In this document: positions 47,940 to 60,790 of the stretch, in pieces
Layout: each line of letters opens with the position of its first letter
How positions within the stretch are numbered: position 1 is the stretch's first letter
From: Punica granatum
Taxonomy: Eukaryota; Streptophyta; Magnoliopsida; Myrtales; Lythraceae
Direction of reading: 5' to 3'
DNA: 64,000 bases
Assembly: GCF_007655135.1 (NCBI RefSeq)
Contig: NC_045132.1
Span: forward strand, 15,748,001 to 15,812,000
Translations under genes and position numbers: made by a program
The notes under the pieces: model-generated
Database searches by the model: none
The model's input: the letters and a program-made list of their open reading frames with translations, nothing else
What the model was told of the DNA's origin: nothing

Positions 47940-48127
47940 TTCAAGCGGTTTGATACTTGTTCCGTTTAAATAATATTTCAAATTCGAATCCTTGTGAATG
48001 TAGAAAATTCACGTTGGGAGAGCTTTACCCCTTATTGGGTCGATCAGACTCAGCTGAATTAGTCGTGATTCAATTAGATTTTCGAATATCATGGCTCACA
48101 TCAAAAGAAAAAAGAGGAAAAAAAAAG
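47940..48127 (+). mobile_element. SINE-like copy
   Basis: Contains B-box-like aaattcgaatccttg, gggagagctttaccccttat, gaattagtcgtgattcaatt and an A-rich tail. Same family as 42277 and 51360. Confidence 0.55.
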
Positions 48128-50034
48128 CATGGAAAATGTTATCGACTTATGTGATCCCTTGGTCGAGACGACTCAAGTTTAAATCATCTTAAATTTGAAG
48201 TTGAGAGTATTTTTCATCAAATTACCGACACGGTTTATGTTATCGGTTTCACCCGTCTTATAAGCTTACCAAGTGTTCACGTGGAATTATCCTGTTAAAT
48301 GGACCAAGTATGGATATATCCTAATGCTATTATTATAAAATTTTTAGGGGGAAATATATGCTGCCGGTGCTACCGTGCAGGACAAGCAACAGAGCCAGGA
48401 CACTTTTGTAAAAAGCCCTGGATCTCGCAAGAAATAACAGAAGTGCCACTCCCCGATCTCTAATAATAGTTTCCTTATTTTGTTCCGAGGGGCAATACCG
48501 TAATAAGTGTGAAACTAAGGGGCAAACTCAAGTGGTGGAGTTCCTTTTGGCCCTTTAATTTCCCGCCGCAGATCTCTTATATTTATCGCTTCGGTGCGAG
48601 CAGTAGAATATTGTATTGCTTTTTCCATCCACCCACCTCATCTCACGTGGCGGGAAAGCGACATCGCTCGAGTGACGAGATTTTGTAAAACATCGCACCA
48701 TCTCATATCGCATCAATTTCTCTCGATTAACAGCTAGACGTGCGGTTATCCAAACCTCTGTCTGAGTTGTCATGCACACCTCACCTGTGGATTGCCTTGG
48801 AAAATTTGGTGACGCCTTGATATAACCCCATTATCATTAAAATATAGGAATAAAATAATCACATTCGTTAATTTGCCCTAAATATGTGAACTCATGACAC
48901 TATTATATTTGTATCATTTATTTTTTTCGATCATAACGGATCAGACTTAACGGAAACGTGAATTGATCGTATTCGAAAACATCGACATTATAATTTCTAT
49001 ATGGAATTTCTTTGAACTGCTTTGTTGTCCAATGGCCAGTGATATCCTCAAATACATGGTTTTACTTGTTTTTTTTTTGTTGTGTGCATTAGTATTCGAA
49101 GATTCAATAGGCCTCGACTAATCCAATTCGAATCGGTGTGCCTATAAGAGGTAAGGTTCTTCTAGTCAATGATTTTCTTTATTCATAAAATTCGAACCTA
49201 ACACCTTATTTAAGAAGAATAAATGTGTAATAGCTTCAATAAACCATTATTGGTGATTTTACTAATGAAATTAGTTACAAAATGATGATACCAATTTTGA
49301 TGTGGCTCTTTTTTTTGGATGTAAATCTTGATATCCGGAAATTTAATTGATTCTGACTAATTCAGTCGAGCCGAGTCGACCCATTAAGAGATAAAACTCC
49401 CATGGTATAAAATTTTTTGCATCCACGATGACTCGAGGTTGAGATCTAATTTAAGCGGAATAAGAACTGAATCACTTTGATCAAGCCATGTTTATGTGTG
49501 GCTTTTCTTCTATATGGCTAAAACATTGAACTCAATTAAATATACATGGTAAATATGCTTACAAAACATTGAACTCAATTAAATATACATGGTAAATATG
49601 CTTACAAAAATTAATTGGCGTAAATTGGCTTTTGTGTTGCACTGCATTAATTTTGTTGTCTTTTTTATAGGTACATTAATTTTGTTGTCTTTTTTTAGGT
49701 TCATTAATTTGTTCTTATCTCATCAATTATAGGATGTCACATATGAAATATTTGGTCAAGAGACCAAGTTGACTTTAGATTCACATGAGGACAAAGAAAC
49801 ACTTCATCAGCTACAACAAAAATTCGTCCGTTATCTCAATTTCTGTAAATCGTAATAAAAAATTGGACATTCTAAGCTAGCTTATGATGCCCCATGATGC
49901 AACCTGTGACATCGAGGGTTCGCAGTTTTTGAAGACAAATGGCGATAGATTTGTAGGCCTCCGGTGACCTTAAAGCATTGGTGTCCAACATTGGCGTCAA
50001 CTGTCACCTCTCTTCCTCTCAAGTAGCACCATCC
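48128..50034. other. Intergenic DNA with two reversed SINE-like copies and small tandem repeats
   Basis: Segments near 49070-49250 and 49309-49490 each begin with a T-run and continue with the reverse complement of the SINE blocks seen on the plus strand (for example ctgactaattcagtcgagcc). A 43-bp unit is tandemly repeated at 49521-49606, and a unit of about 29 bp at 49645-49702. No gene seen. Confidence 0.4.
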
Positions 50035-50798
50035 TATTTTTAAGGATAAATTGCACTGTGGTCCAAAATATTTTATAAATATTTCATTATAGTTTAAAAA
50101 TTTTTTTTCGCTACATGATGGTACAAAATGTTTCAAAATTATTTCATGATGGTACAAACCGTCAATTGGCCCTAACACTATTAATATTTTGCAGACGTGG
50201 AGCGTCCTATATATCACTTTTGTTACGTAGAATCAATCATAGTGCGCTGCGTCATTTAACAGAAAATAAAATTTTAAAAAGTCCAATAAAAATACAAAAA
50301 ATAATTAAAAAATACAAAAAAGAATACAAAATTTTGAAAAAAAATAAAAATATTTTTTTAAAAAAACATTTTTTTGTATTTTTAAAAATAATTTTATAAA
50401 AATTTATAAAATAAATTTATAAAAAATTTTAAATTTAATATTAAAATTATTTTTAATTTGAAATAATAAAAAATATTTTAAATTTTAAATTTAAATTTTA
50501 AATTAAAAGTTTAAAAGTTTAAAAGTTTAAAATTATTTTTAGAATTATTTTTAAAAGTTTTTAAATTTTTAAAATTTTAGAATTATTTAAAATTTTTCGT
50601 CCACGGCAGCAAGGAGGTGACACGTAGAAGCCACGTCAGCGTCGGTTTGACGGTGTCAAGCTCGAGTTGACGGTTTGTACCATCATGACACAATTTTGAA
50701 ACATTTTGTACCATCATGTAGCGAAAAATTATTTTTGGATCATAATGAAACATTTATAAAACATTTTGAACTACCAGTACAATTTACCTTATTTTTAA
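50035..50798. mobile_element. Mutator-like element, non-autonomous, with 9-bp target duplication
   Basis: A perfect 9-bp repeat TATTTTTAA flanks it (50035-50043 and 50790-50798). The element (50044-50789, 746 bp) has inverted repeats of about 125 bp: both ends contain gctacatgatggtacaaaat and gatggtacaaaccgtcaa in mirrored order. The interior (50260-50600) is low-complexity A/T sequence with no gene. Confidence 0.88.
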
Positions 50799-50828
50799 TT
50801 ATTACCATCACCCATTCCAGATTGCCTA

Positions 50829-50829
50829 T

Positions 50830-50875
<46 letters not shown>
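50829..50875. repeat. (AC)n-(AT)n microsatellite
   Basis: Compound dinucleotide tract. Confidence 0.9.
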
Positions 50876-51359
50876 CTAGTAAGTTCACAAACTTCCTTTT
50901 ATTTATTTTCATTTTCATTTCATTTATTTTAATTTTAAATAATTTTATTTCAAGGTATAATAGGCCATTATTCTTTATGAAAAGTTAACCGATAGGACTA
51001 AAAGGAACAAAATAATGAGCCAAAACTAACGAGAAAAAAAAAGAATTAAGACTATTGAGAACCAAAATTGATTTTCTTTTCTAGTAAAAAGATTACAGAA
51101 GGATATGAACAAAACAGTAAATAAAGGTCGAGACAAAACTTAACAGAGACAAAGGAAAAGGGTAAACAAATAAATATTTTAAGTTATTTTGTCGTAAATA
51201 ATTAAGAAAATTAGAAAAAAAACTAAAATAGAAAAGTGAGTAAATTTAAAAAGAAGTAAACCTGTAGTTTTCTCTACTGTTACAAAGGGGTATATCCGTA
51301 GCTAGCTAGAATAAGTATTGTGAGATTGTAATATTAAAATATATATATATACGTATAAA

Positions 51360-51495
51360 GGGTTGGTTCAAACAAGTCTTGCGAATGGTGAAAATTTTAA
51401 ATTTGGAGAGCTTTACTCTTAGCGGGCTGATTCAACTCGAATTTAATTAATCGGGGACCATTAGACTTTCAAATACCATGGTTCACACAAAAAAA
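51360..51495 (+). mobile_element. SINE-like copy
   Basis: Blocks ggttggttcaaacaag, ggagagctttactcttag, tgattcaactcgaattta and taccatggttcacac with an A-run. Same family as 42277 and 47940. Confidence 0.55.
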
Positions 51496-51499
51496 TATG

Positions 51500-53540
51500 T
51501 ATATATATATATATATACACATATAAAAGTACATAATTTCTTCTTTTTATTTTTATCTCTTTTCCTTTTTCATTGCAAATTGGTATTACTTTAATTATTT
51601 TTTCGGGTATTGTTTCCATATGCCTTATAATATAATAACAAAGTATAACCAATAAACTATAAGTTTTTTAGATATCACCCATAAATGCTAGAAAAATGTA
51701 AGTATTTTCAATTGGATATTCAAGTTTGTTTAAATGTACAGTACACATATAATTCAATAATTAGAAAGTTTCATTAAATGAGTTAATTCCATTAATTTGT
51801 TAACTAAAGTATATAATATTATATTGAAAATCAATTGTAATTATTGAATTAGATTTTGGTTTTGGCGAGGTACATTTTGTGCTTGATACAACATGATAGG
51901 TGCTTCGCAAAGTAATATAATATAATAATTCAAAATGTAAAGATACAAATATATAAATAATATACTCTATATATACGGAATGAGTATATGGGGACATAGT
52001 TCTATTCATATAATTGACATTTTTAAAATACGTAATATTATGTAAAAATCAATCGATATTTTAAATAAACTTATCTCAGCTATAAATTTAATTTTTCTAC
52101 TCGAAAGCGTGGTCTCATCCCCTGGTCAAGATGAAGATGAAAGATGTTGTTGAAGATGCCTAGAAAAAGGAGGTGACAATCTTGAATTAGAGAATGAAAT
52201 CACGAATCTGCACTGGCAGCTAATTTTATGAAATTAAACTCTTCCTATACATACACACACACACACACACACATATAAACGGATGCTAGATGATATTACA
52301 TAATAAAATGTGCAACTATATTTTTCTTATATCTTATCCAACCTTCATTAATTAAATTTAAAATATTTTTTGTCGAAGATTGAATTTAAAAATTTTTCTA
52401 CTCCCCAAAAATTCAACAAATAATAATTTTTTTTCTTTGAATCTTCACGTGGTAGACATTCATTCTTAGTTTTTAGTGTATATATATTCTCTTTCGATAT
52501 CTTATGACAAATGATCGGAATTGTGAACTAAAATCCTCTCAATGGGAGCACACAAGATATAATTGAAGTAATTTGATGAGATGAATTTTAAATATTGGGA
52601 TGGTAGACAAATTAATTAAAGGTCAATTAGAAGCATGAAGATAATTTATTTGAAGAACAAAGCTTAAGATTCCTACTATCAAAGCAGACCGATTACATCC
52701 ATTTTTTTCGGTTATAAGGAAAGTCTATGGGCTTAGTATGAAGATAAAACAAAAATTAAACGAAATAAAGAGGCACATGCATCCCACTGGTGAGAATTGA
52801 ATCCAAAACCTTTTGATCTGGAATCGACGTATTGAGCACTGCATTAAAAATTCTTCCTCTCATAGAGGTCCCTTATTCTACTCATAAAGGATTTTAGGAA
52901 TTTTATCCATTACTTTCTATATACATATTTATTAAAAATATAATTATGTGCTTTTCTTATATAAAATATGAAGTTTGTAAACATATTCTTATCCAGACTC
53001 CGTATCAACGGATTGTTAAAAATTCGAAAAATCACTAGTGCTCGTGCAACTTTCACGCTTCAAGATTAGTTAGTCACTGATCCATCGACAATAATTATTG
53101 ATGCTTCAAGGAAAATTTCACGACAAATGAATAATTTTGAAAAAAAATAAAAAAATGACGACGGCGATAAAGATGATTTACGAAATACGTAATAATCGTT
53201 ATATTTGATCCAAGAGAATTTTAAGGAAGGGCCGAAGCCATATCTCGGTCAAATCCGTAGTTTGAGATTGCATGGAAGATGCCGTACGTACACCATTCGT
53301 ATAAATAAATTGACCGGATCGTCTGAAATTTGTGGTAACGTGGAAAGACGTGGTCTCTGGAAGTGATTCACCATGGGAGGGAAATCAAAGGAACGGGGGG
53401 AGACGTGAAAGAGGCCAATGCCATTGAAGCACGTCACGTCACCCAGCCACGGTATTGGGGTTCTTCTCCGCACGAGAAATTTCCGGTAAATTGAAAATTT
53501 TGACAATTTCTGTCGCAGGATCAAATCCCATAGCCACCTT
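51500..53540. other. AT-rich intergenic DNA
   Basis: No gene recognised. An (AC)n tract lies at 52252-52273. A reversed SINE-like segment of a second type lies near 52702-52860 (T-run, cggttataaggaaagtc, gagaattgaatccaaaacc). A Helitron-like end in minus orientation (gttgcacgagcactagt when reversed) lies near 53034-53050. The minus-strand frames at 53249-53926 overlap the NLA promoter and first exon and are not genes. Confidence 0.35.
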
Positions 53541-53562
53541 CTCTTTCTCCTTCTCCCAATAA

Positions 53563-53570
53563 TATAAAAA
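53563..53570 (+). promoter_or_regulatory. TATA box of NLA
   Basis: TATAAAAA, about 180 bp upstream of the NLA start codon, giving a leader of roughly 150 bp. Confidence 0.6.
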
Positions 53571-53746
53571 GGCACAATCTCCCGTGGCGCCGTCCATATC
53601 CCATGAACAGTTACACAGCAACCTCTGTTCTTGTAAAATCGGATCGCGTCGTGTGTCTCTTGTTTGTACATTTGGCGTTTTGGGTTCCTGTTCTTGTTGG
53701 GTTCTTGATTTCGTCGAAGAATCTTGGGGACTGGTCGAGGTTGAGG

Positions 53747-56486
53747 ATGAAGTTCTGCAAGAAGTACCAGGAGTTCATGCAGGCCCAGGACGAGAAGAAG
53801 AAGCTCCCCGGGGTCGGCCTGAAGAAGCTGAAGAAGATCTTGAAGAGGTGCCGGAGAAGGGACTTCCCTTGTCAGTCTCAGATGATGGGCCTTTGCGATG
53901 AATCCAAGTCTCCCACCGATGGCCATGTCTGTCCTCAGCTATGCCCAGGTTGGCAGAATCCTAAATTGATTTCCTCCCTCGTTCTTGTTCTGTTCTTGTT
54001 TTCTCGTATGGGTGAAAGACTCTGGAATTTATTAAAATGTCGTTGCTCTGATCTTTCTGTCGGGGAAATTTCATGGAATGTGTTTCGGTGTGTGAGGCGG
54101 GTCGTGTCTCTTGCGATGAGTTTGTTTGTTTTGATTTTGGCATTCCCTGGAGATGGGGTTCCCTGGAGATGGGGTTCTTTCATCATGATCATGAAGGGCA
54201 GCTTCTTCTTTCCTTAGCTGATAACCAAATTGTGGGTTGGTGGTAGACAAGGCAGGCTCGGGTGACGGGTTTCGTGTTGGTGTTGGTTTTACGACGTATT
54301 GTTCGTTTGAATACATTGATCATTGTTTACAGGTTCCACGGAACTGGTTTTTCTTGTTTCTTTACAAAGTCCCACAGAGAGTGTATACTTCTCTCTGACA
54401 AATCCATTTCTTCTTCACCAAGGGTAATTTTCTCTGCTGTTATCAATGTTTTCAGTCGGTGGTATCAAGTTCATAGAGCTGATTGAACCATTCGGAATGT
54501 AATCGTTTGCGCATATGTAACCGTGAAATTTTGTCATGGCTGAGCAGTGTGTGATGGGACCTTCTTCCCTTCTCTTCTTCAAGAGATGTCGGTGGTCGTG
54601 GGGTGCTTCAATGACCGGGCTAGGAAGCTGCTGGAGTTGCACCTTGCTTCGGGCTTCCAGAAGTACTTCATGTGGATGAAAGGAAAGCCCCAAGGAAATC
54701 ACGTCGCTCTCATACAAGAAGGGAAGGATCTTGTTGCTTATGCACTGATCAATGCAATTGCTATCCGGAAAATCCTAAAGAAATATGACAAGGTGCTCGT
54801 TATCTATCATGCATGGTGATTAGGAATTATGTATGTTTAGTACTATTGTCAAGATGTGAGCGCTTTGGGCAATTCGTTCGTTGAGCTTTGCTTCAGTCTG
54901 CTAATTTTATTTCCAATCTTTGATTATTCATGTGGTCTTGTCTCTGTTTTGTCCCCTTCTAAGCTCTGTCTGCACTTGTCGAGCTAGAGTTACACGTGAT
55001 AGAAGCAGTATTTCACTGTTGATATATGCTGTTTGGCCTCTCTGATCGCTAAGGCTTTTAACCAATCAATTCTTTGACTGATATCCCTTCTGACGGTCGT
55101 TTATTCGGTGTAGATCCATCTGTCTACTCAAGGACAGGCCTTCAGGTCTCATGCCCAGAGCATGCACATCGAGATCCTCCAATCCCCATGGTTGAGCGAG
55201 CTCATGGCTTTTCATATAAATATGAGAGAAACCAAGATGAACTCGAGGAAGGCCCCCGCACTTTTCGAGGGTTGCTCGCTCGTATTCACTGACGGAAAAC
55301 CATCACTATCTTGTGAAGTTTTCGATTCCATCAAGCTTGACATTGACTTGACTTGTTCAATTTGCTTGGTAAGTTTTCTATTGTACCATTTTTCAAAGAT
55401 TATATTCATGATGGCACATACCTGAAACTTCCGTGAAATGCTATATATCGAAGTAACCTACCTCACAACACATTTAGTGTAGGAAAATGGAAGAAACATT
55501 TTATATTATTGCTTTTCTTTTGAAAAGTGATACCAAATAGGAAAAGACGTATTATATCGTTTGATCCTTGTAAGACAATGTTGGACTGTAAAACATCCAA
55601 GGAACTATCATCTTATACAGTGCTTTCCTCATTTTTCTGCATCTTTCGGGTTGAGACACAGTGCAGAAACCGGGAACAGTTATTGAGAATTAAACTTATT
55701 ATTATATACCTTTTCCATGGTCATGCATCATCTCATTGTTCAAGACTCAAGTGGGTAATGAAAACATTTACCAGATGAAACATGATTACTGATCAACTTT
55801 TGCCATTAAAAACAGGATACTGTGTTTGATCCAGTTTCTCTCACTTGCGGCCATATCTTTTGCTACATGTGTGCTTGCTCTGCTGCATCTGTGACCATCG
55901 TTGACGGACTGAAAGCTGCAGGCCACAAAGAGAAATGCCCTTTATGCCGTGAGGTGCTAATATGTTACCTGCAGTCATTTGAATCTCTATTTGATTGACT
56001 TCAATTCCTTCGAGAAATTATTATTATTCAGCATTGAAAGAATTCAGAGGCAATCATTTTATGATGCTAGACTCGGTGGATTGCCTAAAAAGTTGGCACC
56101 CATCTGCATATGAGATGAACTTTGGCATGGTTTTGTATATAAACTTTTTATTTCGTAAAATTAACTATTGATTGTCTTCTTTGGATTGATTACTACAGGC
56201 AGGAGTCTATGAAGGCGCCGTGCATTTGGAAGAGCTTAACATATTGCTTTCTAGAAGGTCTGATATCACAAAAAATTAACCTATTCAATAATTCATGTTC
56301 ATATGTTAAGTATTATGCTTTCATTGTCTAATTCATTTGCTTACTGATTCATTTTGCTGCAATGAATACTTTGAGAACAGTTGTCCCGAATACTGGGAGG
56401 AGCGGCTTCAATCAGAGAGGGTCGAAAGGATCCGACAGGTGAAGGAGCACTGGGAATTCCAGTGCCGAGCATTTATGGGCGTCTGA
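53747..56486 (+). CDS. NLA: SPX-RING E3 ubiquitin ligase, NLA/BAH1 type
   Basis: Six exons (53747-53948, 54548-54792, 55114-55368, 55816-55953, 56199-56257, 56381-56486), all GT-AG and in phase, give 334 codons, close to the length of Arabidopsis NLA. The SPX domain starts [20 protein letters not shown] with the Lys-rich helix [14 protein letters not shown], and continues in exon 2 with [20 protein letters not shown] and [18 protein letters not shown]. The RING (about residues 230-280) runs [31 protein letters not shown] and KEKCPLCRE, with all C3HC4 ligands present. In Arabidopsis NLA acts with the E2 PHO2 to ubiquitylate phosphate transporters, and also the nitrate transporter NRT1.7, so it limits uptake; the SPX domain senses inositol pyrophosphates. 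It is convergent with NOP16, 830 bp apart. No lesion is visible. Confidence 0.95.
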
Positions 56487-57315
56487 TCAGCGGAAACGCA
56501 ATGCTTTCTCTCGTTATAAGTCTGATTTTGAGCCACGAAAACTTTTGTTTGCCATTTGATTGCGGGCCGCTGTTGTGCACGCTTTCAATCTTTGGTTTAA
56601 TATCAGTTGAAGCTCATTTTCTTCCTGTGATGATGATGGAATAAAGTTTTGGTAACGCAATCCTGTATATATCGCTGTTGCTTGTTAGACAAGTAAAACT
56701 GTATTAGTGTCAACATTACATTGTGAATTTAGTTGTTTGACAATTAATAATTTATGCAATTCTGCAATGATCAAAGAAGGGCTTTGGGTAATTATATCTG
56801 AATCATGAATCCTTTTCCTTGCAAATTAGTTTTTCCTTTTCTTCAACTACGTACTTTTTCTTCCTGTTATTTATTTATTTATTTATTTTTTCATGTTACA
56901 AAAGAAACCCATTAATCTGTACAATGAAATAAAAATCTTAACAACTCATAAGAATTACAAGTAATCTCACTGTATCGAATCTAAAATCTCTTAATTACCA
57001 AGTAAGGGCGTACGTCATTGTATTGTATCCTCTATTGATACTATTTATTTTTGTGCGTGCAATAGTGGGTCCTCTTGATGCTAAAGTCATTAGAAAAAGA
57101 AAACAATGCAACTGGTCATACTTACTGCATTGTGTTAATGAACAACTCTTTGCATTCAAGCAGAAGATTGATGTATAGATCAGCTGTTTCAAAGTACAAG
57201 GAGTTCCAGTCACAAAACTGCATAAAAATAACCTTGAAAAATTACATAAACTCGGCAGTCGCCGCTTAAACGACAAATGATATCATAACTACCATCCAAG
57301 AAAAGTGGCCAATTC
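56487..57315. other. 3' flank between NLA and NOP16
   Basis: Probable 3' UTRs of both convergent genes. A segment at about 56890-57062 resembles a reversed SINE (attaatctgtaca, tatcgaatctaaaatctc). No gene. Confidence 0.4.
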
Positions 57316-59779
57316 TTAACGGGACACTATCACAGGATTTCTGTTCTTATGCTTGTGAAATCTTTCACATAGCTTCTTCAATGTAGCAACCGTATGTTGC
57401 ATCGTGTTCAGCTTTATATCCATGAACATTGCCTGAAAAACCACAGACAGATACTTAGGAACACTGCATGTGTTGCAAATGAGGAGTAAACTGAAAAACC
57501 ACAGACAGATACTTAGGAACACTGCATGTGTTGCAAATGAGGAGAGTAAACTTAAAACAGACGTTGACATATACACATGACCGACCTGATAGTCATCCCC
57601 ATGTTTCTCAATCAATCGGCCAACGTGGAAGCGCTGCATTGCTGTAAGTGGCTGCAAAGGTGCAGACTTCCCATCCCTTCGCTTCTTCCCCAGGGCTGAT
57701 TTCAGATCTGTTCACCCACATTATGGAATAGTTATCGAAACAAACCAGCATGATACTGTGATAAATATCTCACATGCTCAATAACTAAACAGCATCGCCC
57801 GTGATACAGTAATTTGTAAGTTATTCCATTCAACTTCCTTGTGATGCTACTGTACTAAACGGGGCATAAGTGGACCAACTAAATTGTAGAATCATCACCT
57901 CAATGAAAAGCAGAGAAATGCTCAGTACTATTCCATAGTCAAAAGAATATGCTTTCTATAATTCCAAAATCAGAGAGCAGTATCTACGCTCCATAGGTTA
58001 TAGGCTTCTATGGGGCATGGAAGAATAAAACTGCATCCTAAACTTTTTTATTAAATAAAAAAAGGAATAAAAACAAAAACAGCAACCGCTGGAAACTTGT
58101 ACGTTACGGTCATTACCAACATCAAATAATTTTAGCAAACAGTGACTCCTTGTGTCAACAGAACTAGATCAATCTTGATAGCTCCAAAAGCAGAGAAATA
58201 GAAGATTCATCACATTAATTCAATGATACATACATGTCTGTCCTATACTTTTAAAGAGTGAAACCAACTGGACTTTATCAATTAATCATCCGAAGAATTG
58301 TTTGTAACTCTTTCTTGCCAATGCAGGCTATAAGTTGCGCACAGCAAATGGTAGAAACAATCGTCTTTGTCCAAAAGTAAGGTCTGAAACTATTATCTTT
58401 ATTCTGTCCAATATGTGGAGTAAGTTTACTTGATTATTGAACATCCCATTTGGTATCAATTTTGCAAGTAATGAAATCAATTCAACTCATTCCAGTTTGT
58501 TTTATTCAACTCAAAATTCATCACATAATATCTGTTTCCAACCCCCAAAATATTTCTAGATGGATTGGGGAACTACCCTACTTCCAGTGTACGTTAGTAC
58601 AACATGGAATTTCAAAATATCAAATCAACATGCGTAGTATTCAAACAATGAATACTTCATTTGGTACATATATAAATGACTATATATTCTATGTTCATGA
58701 GATTCAAAGATGTGAACTTGTTGCAATATCTACGAGAAAAGAATAGGATGATCCTCAACATGTACTTCGATAAGAGATTAGAAGGCAAAGGATCTTCCTT
58801 TTTCTCCTACACGACTTGAATTGAAATCATTCCTAGCAAGAATTAATTCTAAATAGGCTACAAGTAAAACTGCCGATAAATCTCACTAATAGCCACACAT
58901 ATTCCTTTCCTTCTAAATTTGGAAGAACCCAAGATTTTTCCCAACAAGAATCACAAAAGTCTGAACTTCAAATATTGGGTTGGAAAAGTCTGAATTCTAG
59001 GCAAATCCCATTAATTTTCAATTCCAGCATAATTCCAACATTTCTACGAGAAAATGTTTTGGCATTACGAATCCATTCTTGCAAAGCGACTCCAATTCTA
59101 TCTCATTCCACGGTAAGTCGAAAAGATCTTTCCCACATCAGGCAATTATACGACCAACTGCATTGACGTCGCCCCTGAACTAATCGGTTTGAGGTGTGTA
59201 TTGATCATTACATTGAGTATGAGCAAAAATACCGAATTTCTACCATCATTTTACGATAAGCTAATGAGTTGGTATGGCAGAAGATAAGATAAATACTGAC
59301 TTTTCTAACATCAATTTCCCTCATCAAAACTCAAGGATGACTGCAGCAGCTGAGCATCGCCTAATCTTCAAAAGTTTTTAACACTATGGAATTGCCATGG
59401 GAGTAGAAAACTAACCGTCTTCTTCCAGATCGCTGCCGGAGTCGATAGGCTCAAACTCCGAGACACCGGCGTCGGATACATCCAACGGCTGAGGGGGCGG
59501 GACCTGGAGAGAGTCGCTCTCGACGATGTGGGAGGTGCGGGACCGGACTCCGAGCAGGTTAGGGTTAGAGACGACGCCAAAGGACTTGTAGTTCTTGATG
59601 ACAGTACCCTTTTCGTCCCACTTGACTCCGCCGGCGGCGTCGGAGACGGATTCTTGGAGGAGGGAGCGGAGCTTGGGGGGGAGGTTAAAAGCGGGTTTGA
59701 CGATCCTAGGGTTCTTCTTCGGGAGCCCCACCCGGACTTTCGGTCTCGAATTCTTGTATTTTCTTCGCGACCTCCCCAT
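57316..59779 (-). CDS. NOP16: NOP16, 60S ribosome biogenesis protein
   Basis: Three exons on the minus strand (59779-59416, 57707-57586, 57432-57316) give 200 codons with in-phase GT-AG introns. The protein starts MGRSRRKYKNSRPKVRVGLP, with the basic N-terminal motif of NOP16, has VKWDEKGTVIKNYKSFGVV in the middle, an acidic stretch before the first intron, and the conserved C-terminal part LTAMQRFHVGRLIEKHGDDY and AMFMDIKLNTMQHTVATLKK. In yeast and animals NOP16 is a nucleolar component of pre-60S particles. Intron 1 is about 1.7 kb and intron 2 is 153 bp. Intron 2 contains a tandem duplication that includes the 3' splice site. GC-rich exon 1 and an upstream GC-rich leader fit a housekeeping gene. 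Confidence 0.94.
57433..57550. repeat. 58-60 bp tandem duplication in NOP16 intron 2
   Basis: The unit beginning ctgaaaaaccacagacagat occurs at 57433-57490 and 57491-57550, identical except for a 2-bp insertion. On the gene strand each unit ends in TTTTTCAG, so the acceptor is duplicated. Confidence 0.95.
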
Positions 59780-60240
59780 CTCCGCCGCTTCTGGGGTTCA
59801 GGTTTTCCGCCGATCGTTGGGGGGAAGAATGAGACGAGACGAGACGACGGGGGAGAGGAGGGCTTTAGGGTAAAGGGGTTTAACGAAACGCTGCCGTTTG
59901 CTGTACTTTGGGTGGTCGAAGCCTCGAGTTCAAGGAGAAAAATTAAGTTATATAATGACGGGGCATGAAGTCTCCAGTAATATCATCCAAAACGGGTCCT
60001 TTGATACCAGCTAGAGATTGGTTGTAGTAGGCGTGCATGTAGAGGGGAAGGCTCAAAGCCTTTCTCGCCATTCAATCAGTACATGTGTGTGCATCGGACA
60101 ACAACTTGCCAATCTCTCCTAGAGGGATTTGATTGTCTCTTATCACAATTCCGGTGGGACGGGCTCTAGACCAGGGCAGGGACCCGTGATGAGAGTGCGA
60201 GCAGCTTCGGAGTCAAACTCATTATAATATATTATTTTGA
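59780..60240. other. NOP16 promoter and upstream region
   Basis: GC-rich leader followed by non-coding DNA. No TATA box is obvious. Confidence 0.35.
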
Positions 60241-60756
60241 AATTATTTTAGCTTTATTACATATGCTATATTTGATTATTTCTAATATGATCTCCACTAA
60301 TCTCCGTTCATAATTTAAATTATATTATCAAATATATCTTTGGCATTTTTGACAATTTCATCCTCAAATTTTATTTTTTTATCTTTCCCGTCCTCAAACT
60401 TTACCTATTTGCGAATTTGGTCCCATATTAGTTTTTCCGTTAACGGACGCAGACGAAAAGGTGACGATAGTACTAAAGCGGCACGAGGTGGAAGGTTGAG
60501 GACAAAAAATTGACCAAGAAAAGTTCAGAACCAAGGTGGCAAAATCACCAAAGATTGAAGACTAAATGCGTTTTTTTTCATATTTTATTTGTCATTTCCA
60601 TTTCTTTTATCCGCTTATAAACCTTGTTCAAAAACCAAAAATGACAGGAGCCCTAATTTCTCACAATGAACCTGACCCAGTCAAGATCGAGTCCAAGGAC
60701 CCCTTTGGAAATTCAAAGGAAGTAAGATCGCTGTAAAGAAATTGAAAAGAAAGAAG

Positions 60757-60790
<34 letters not shown>

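Noticed and set aside
50044..50789. Origin or regulatory role for the A/T-rich core
   Set aside because: The core lies inside a MULE with clear ends, so it is transposon cargo; no independent signal for an origin.
53249..53926. 225-codon minus-strand frame
   Set aside because: It overlaps the NLA promoter and first exon in antisense; composition mirrors the Lys-rich SPX exon.
59528..59968. 146-codon plus-strand frame
   Set aside because: Antisense shadow of NOP16 exon 1.
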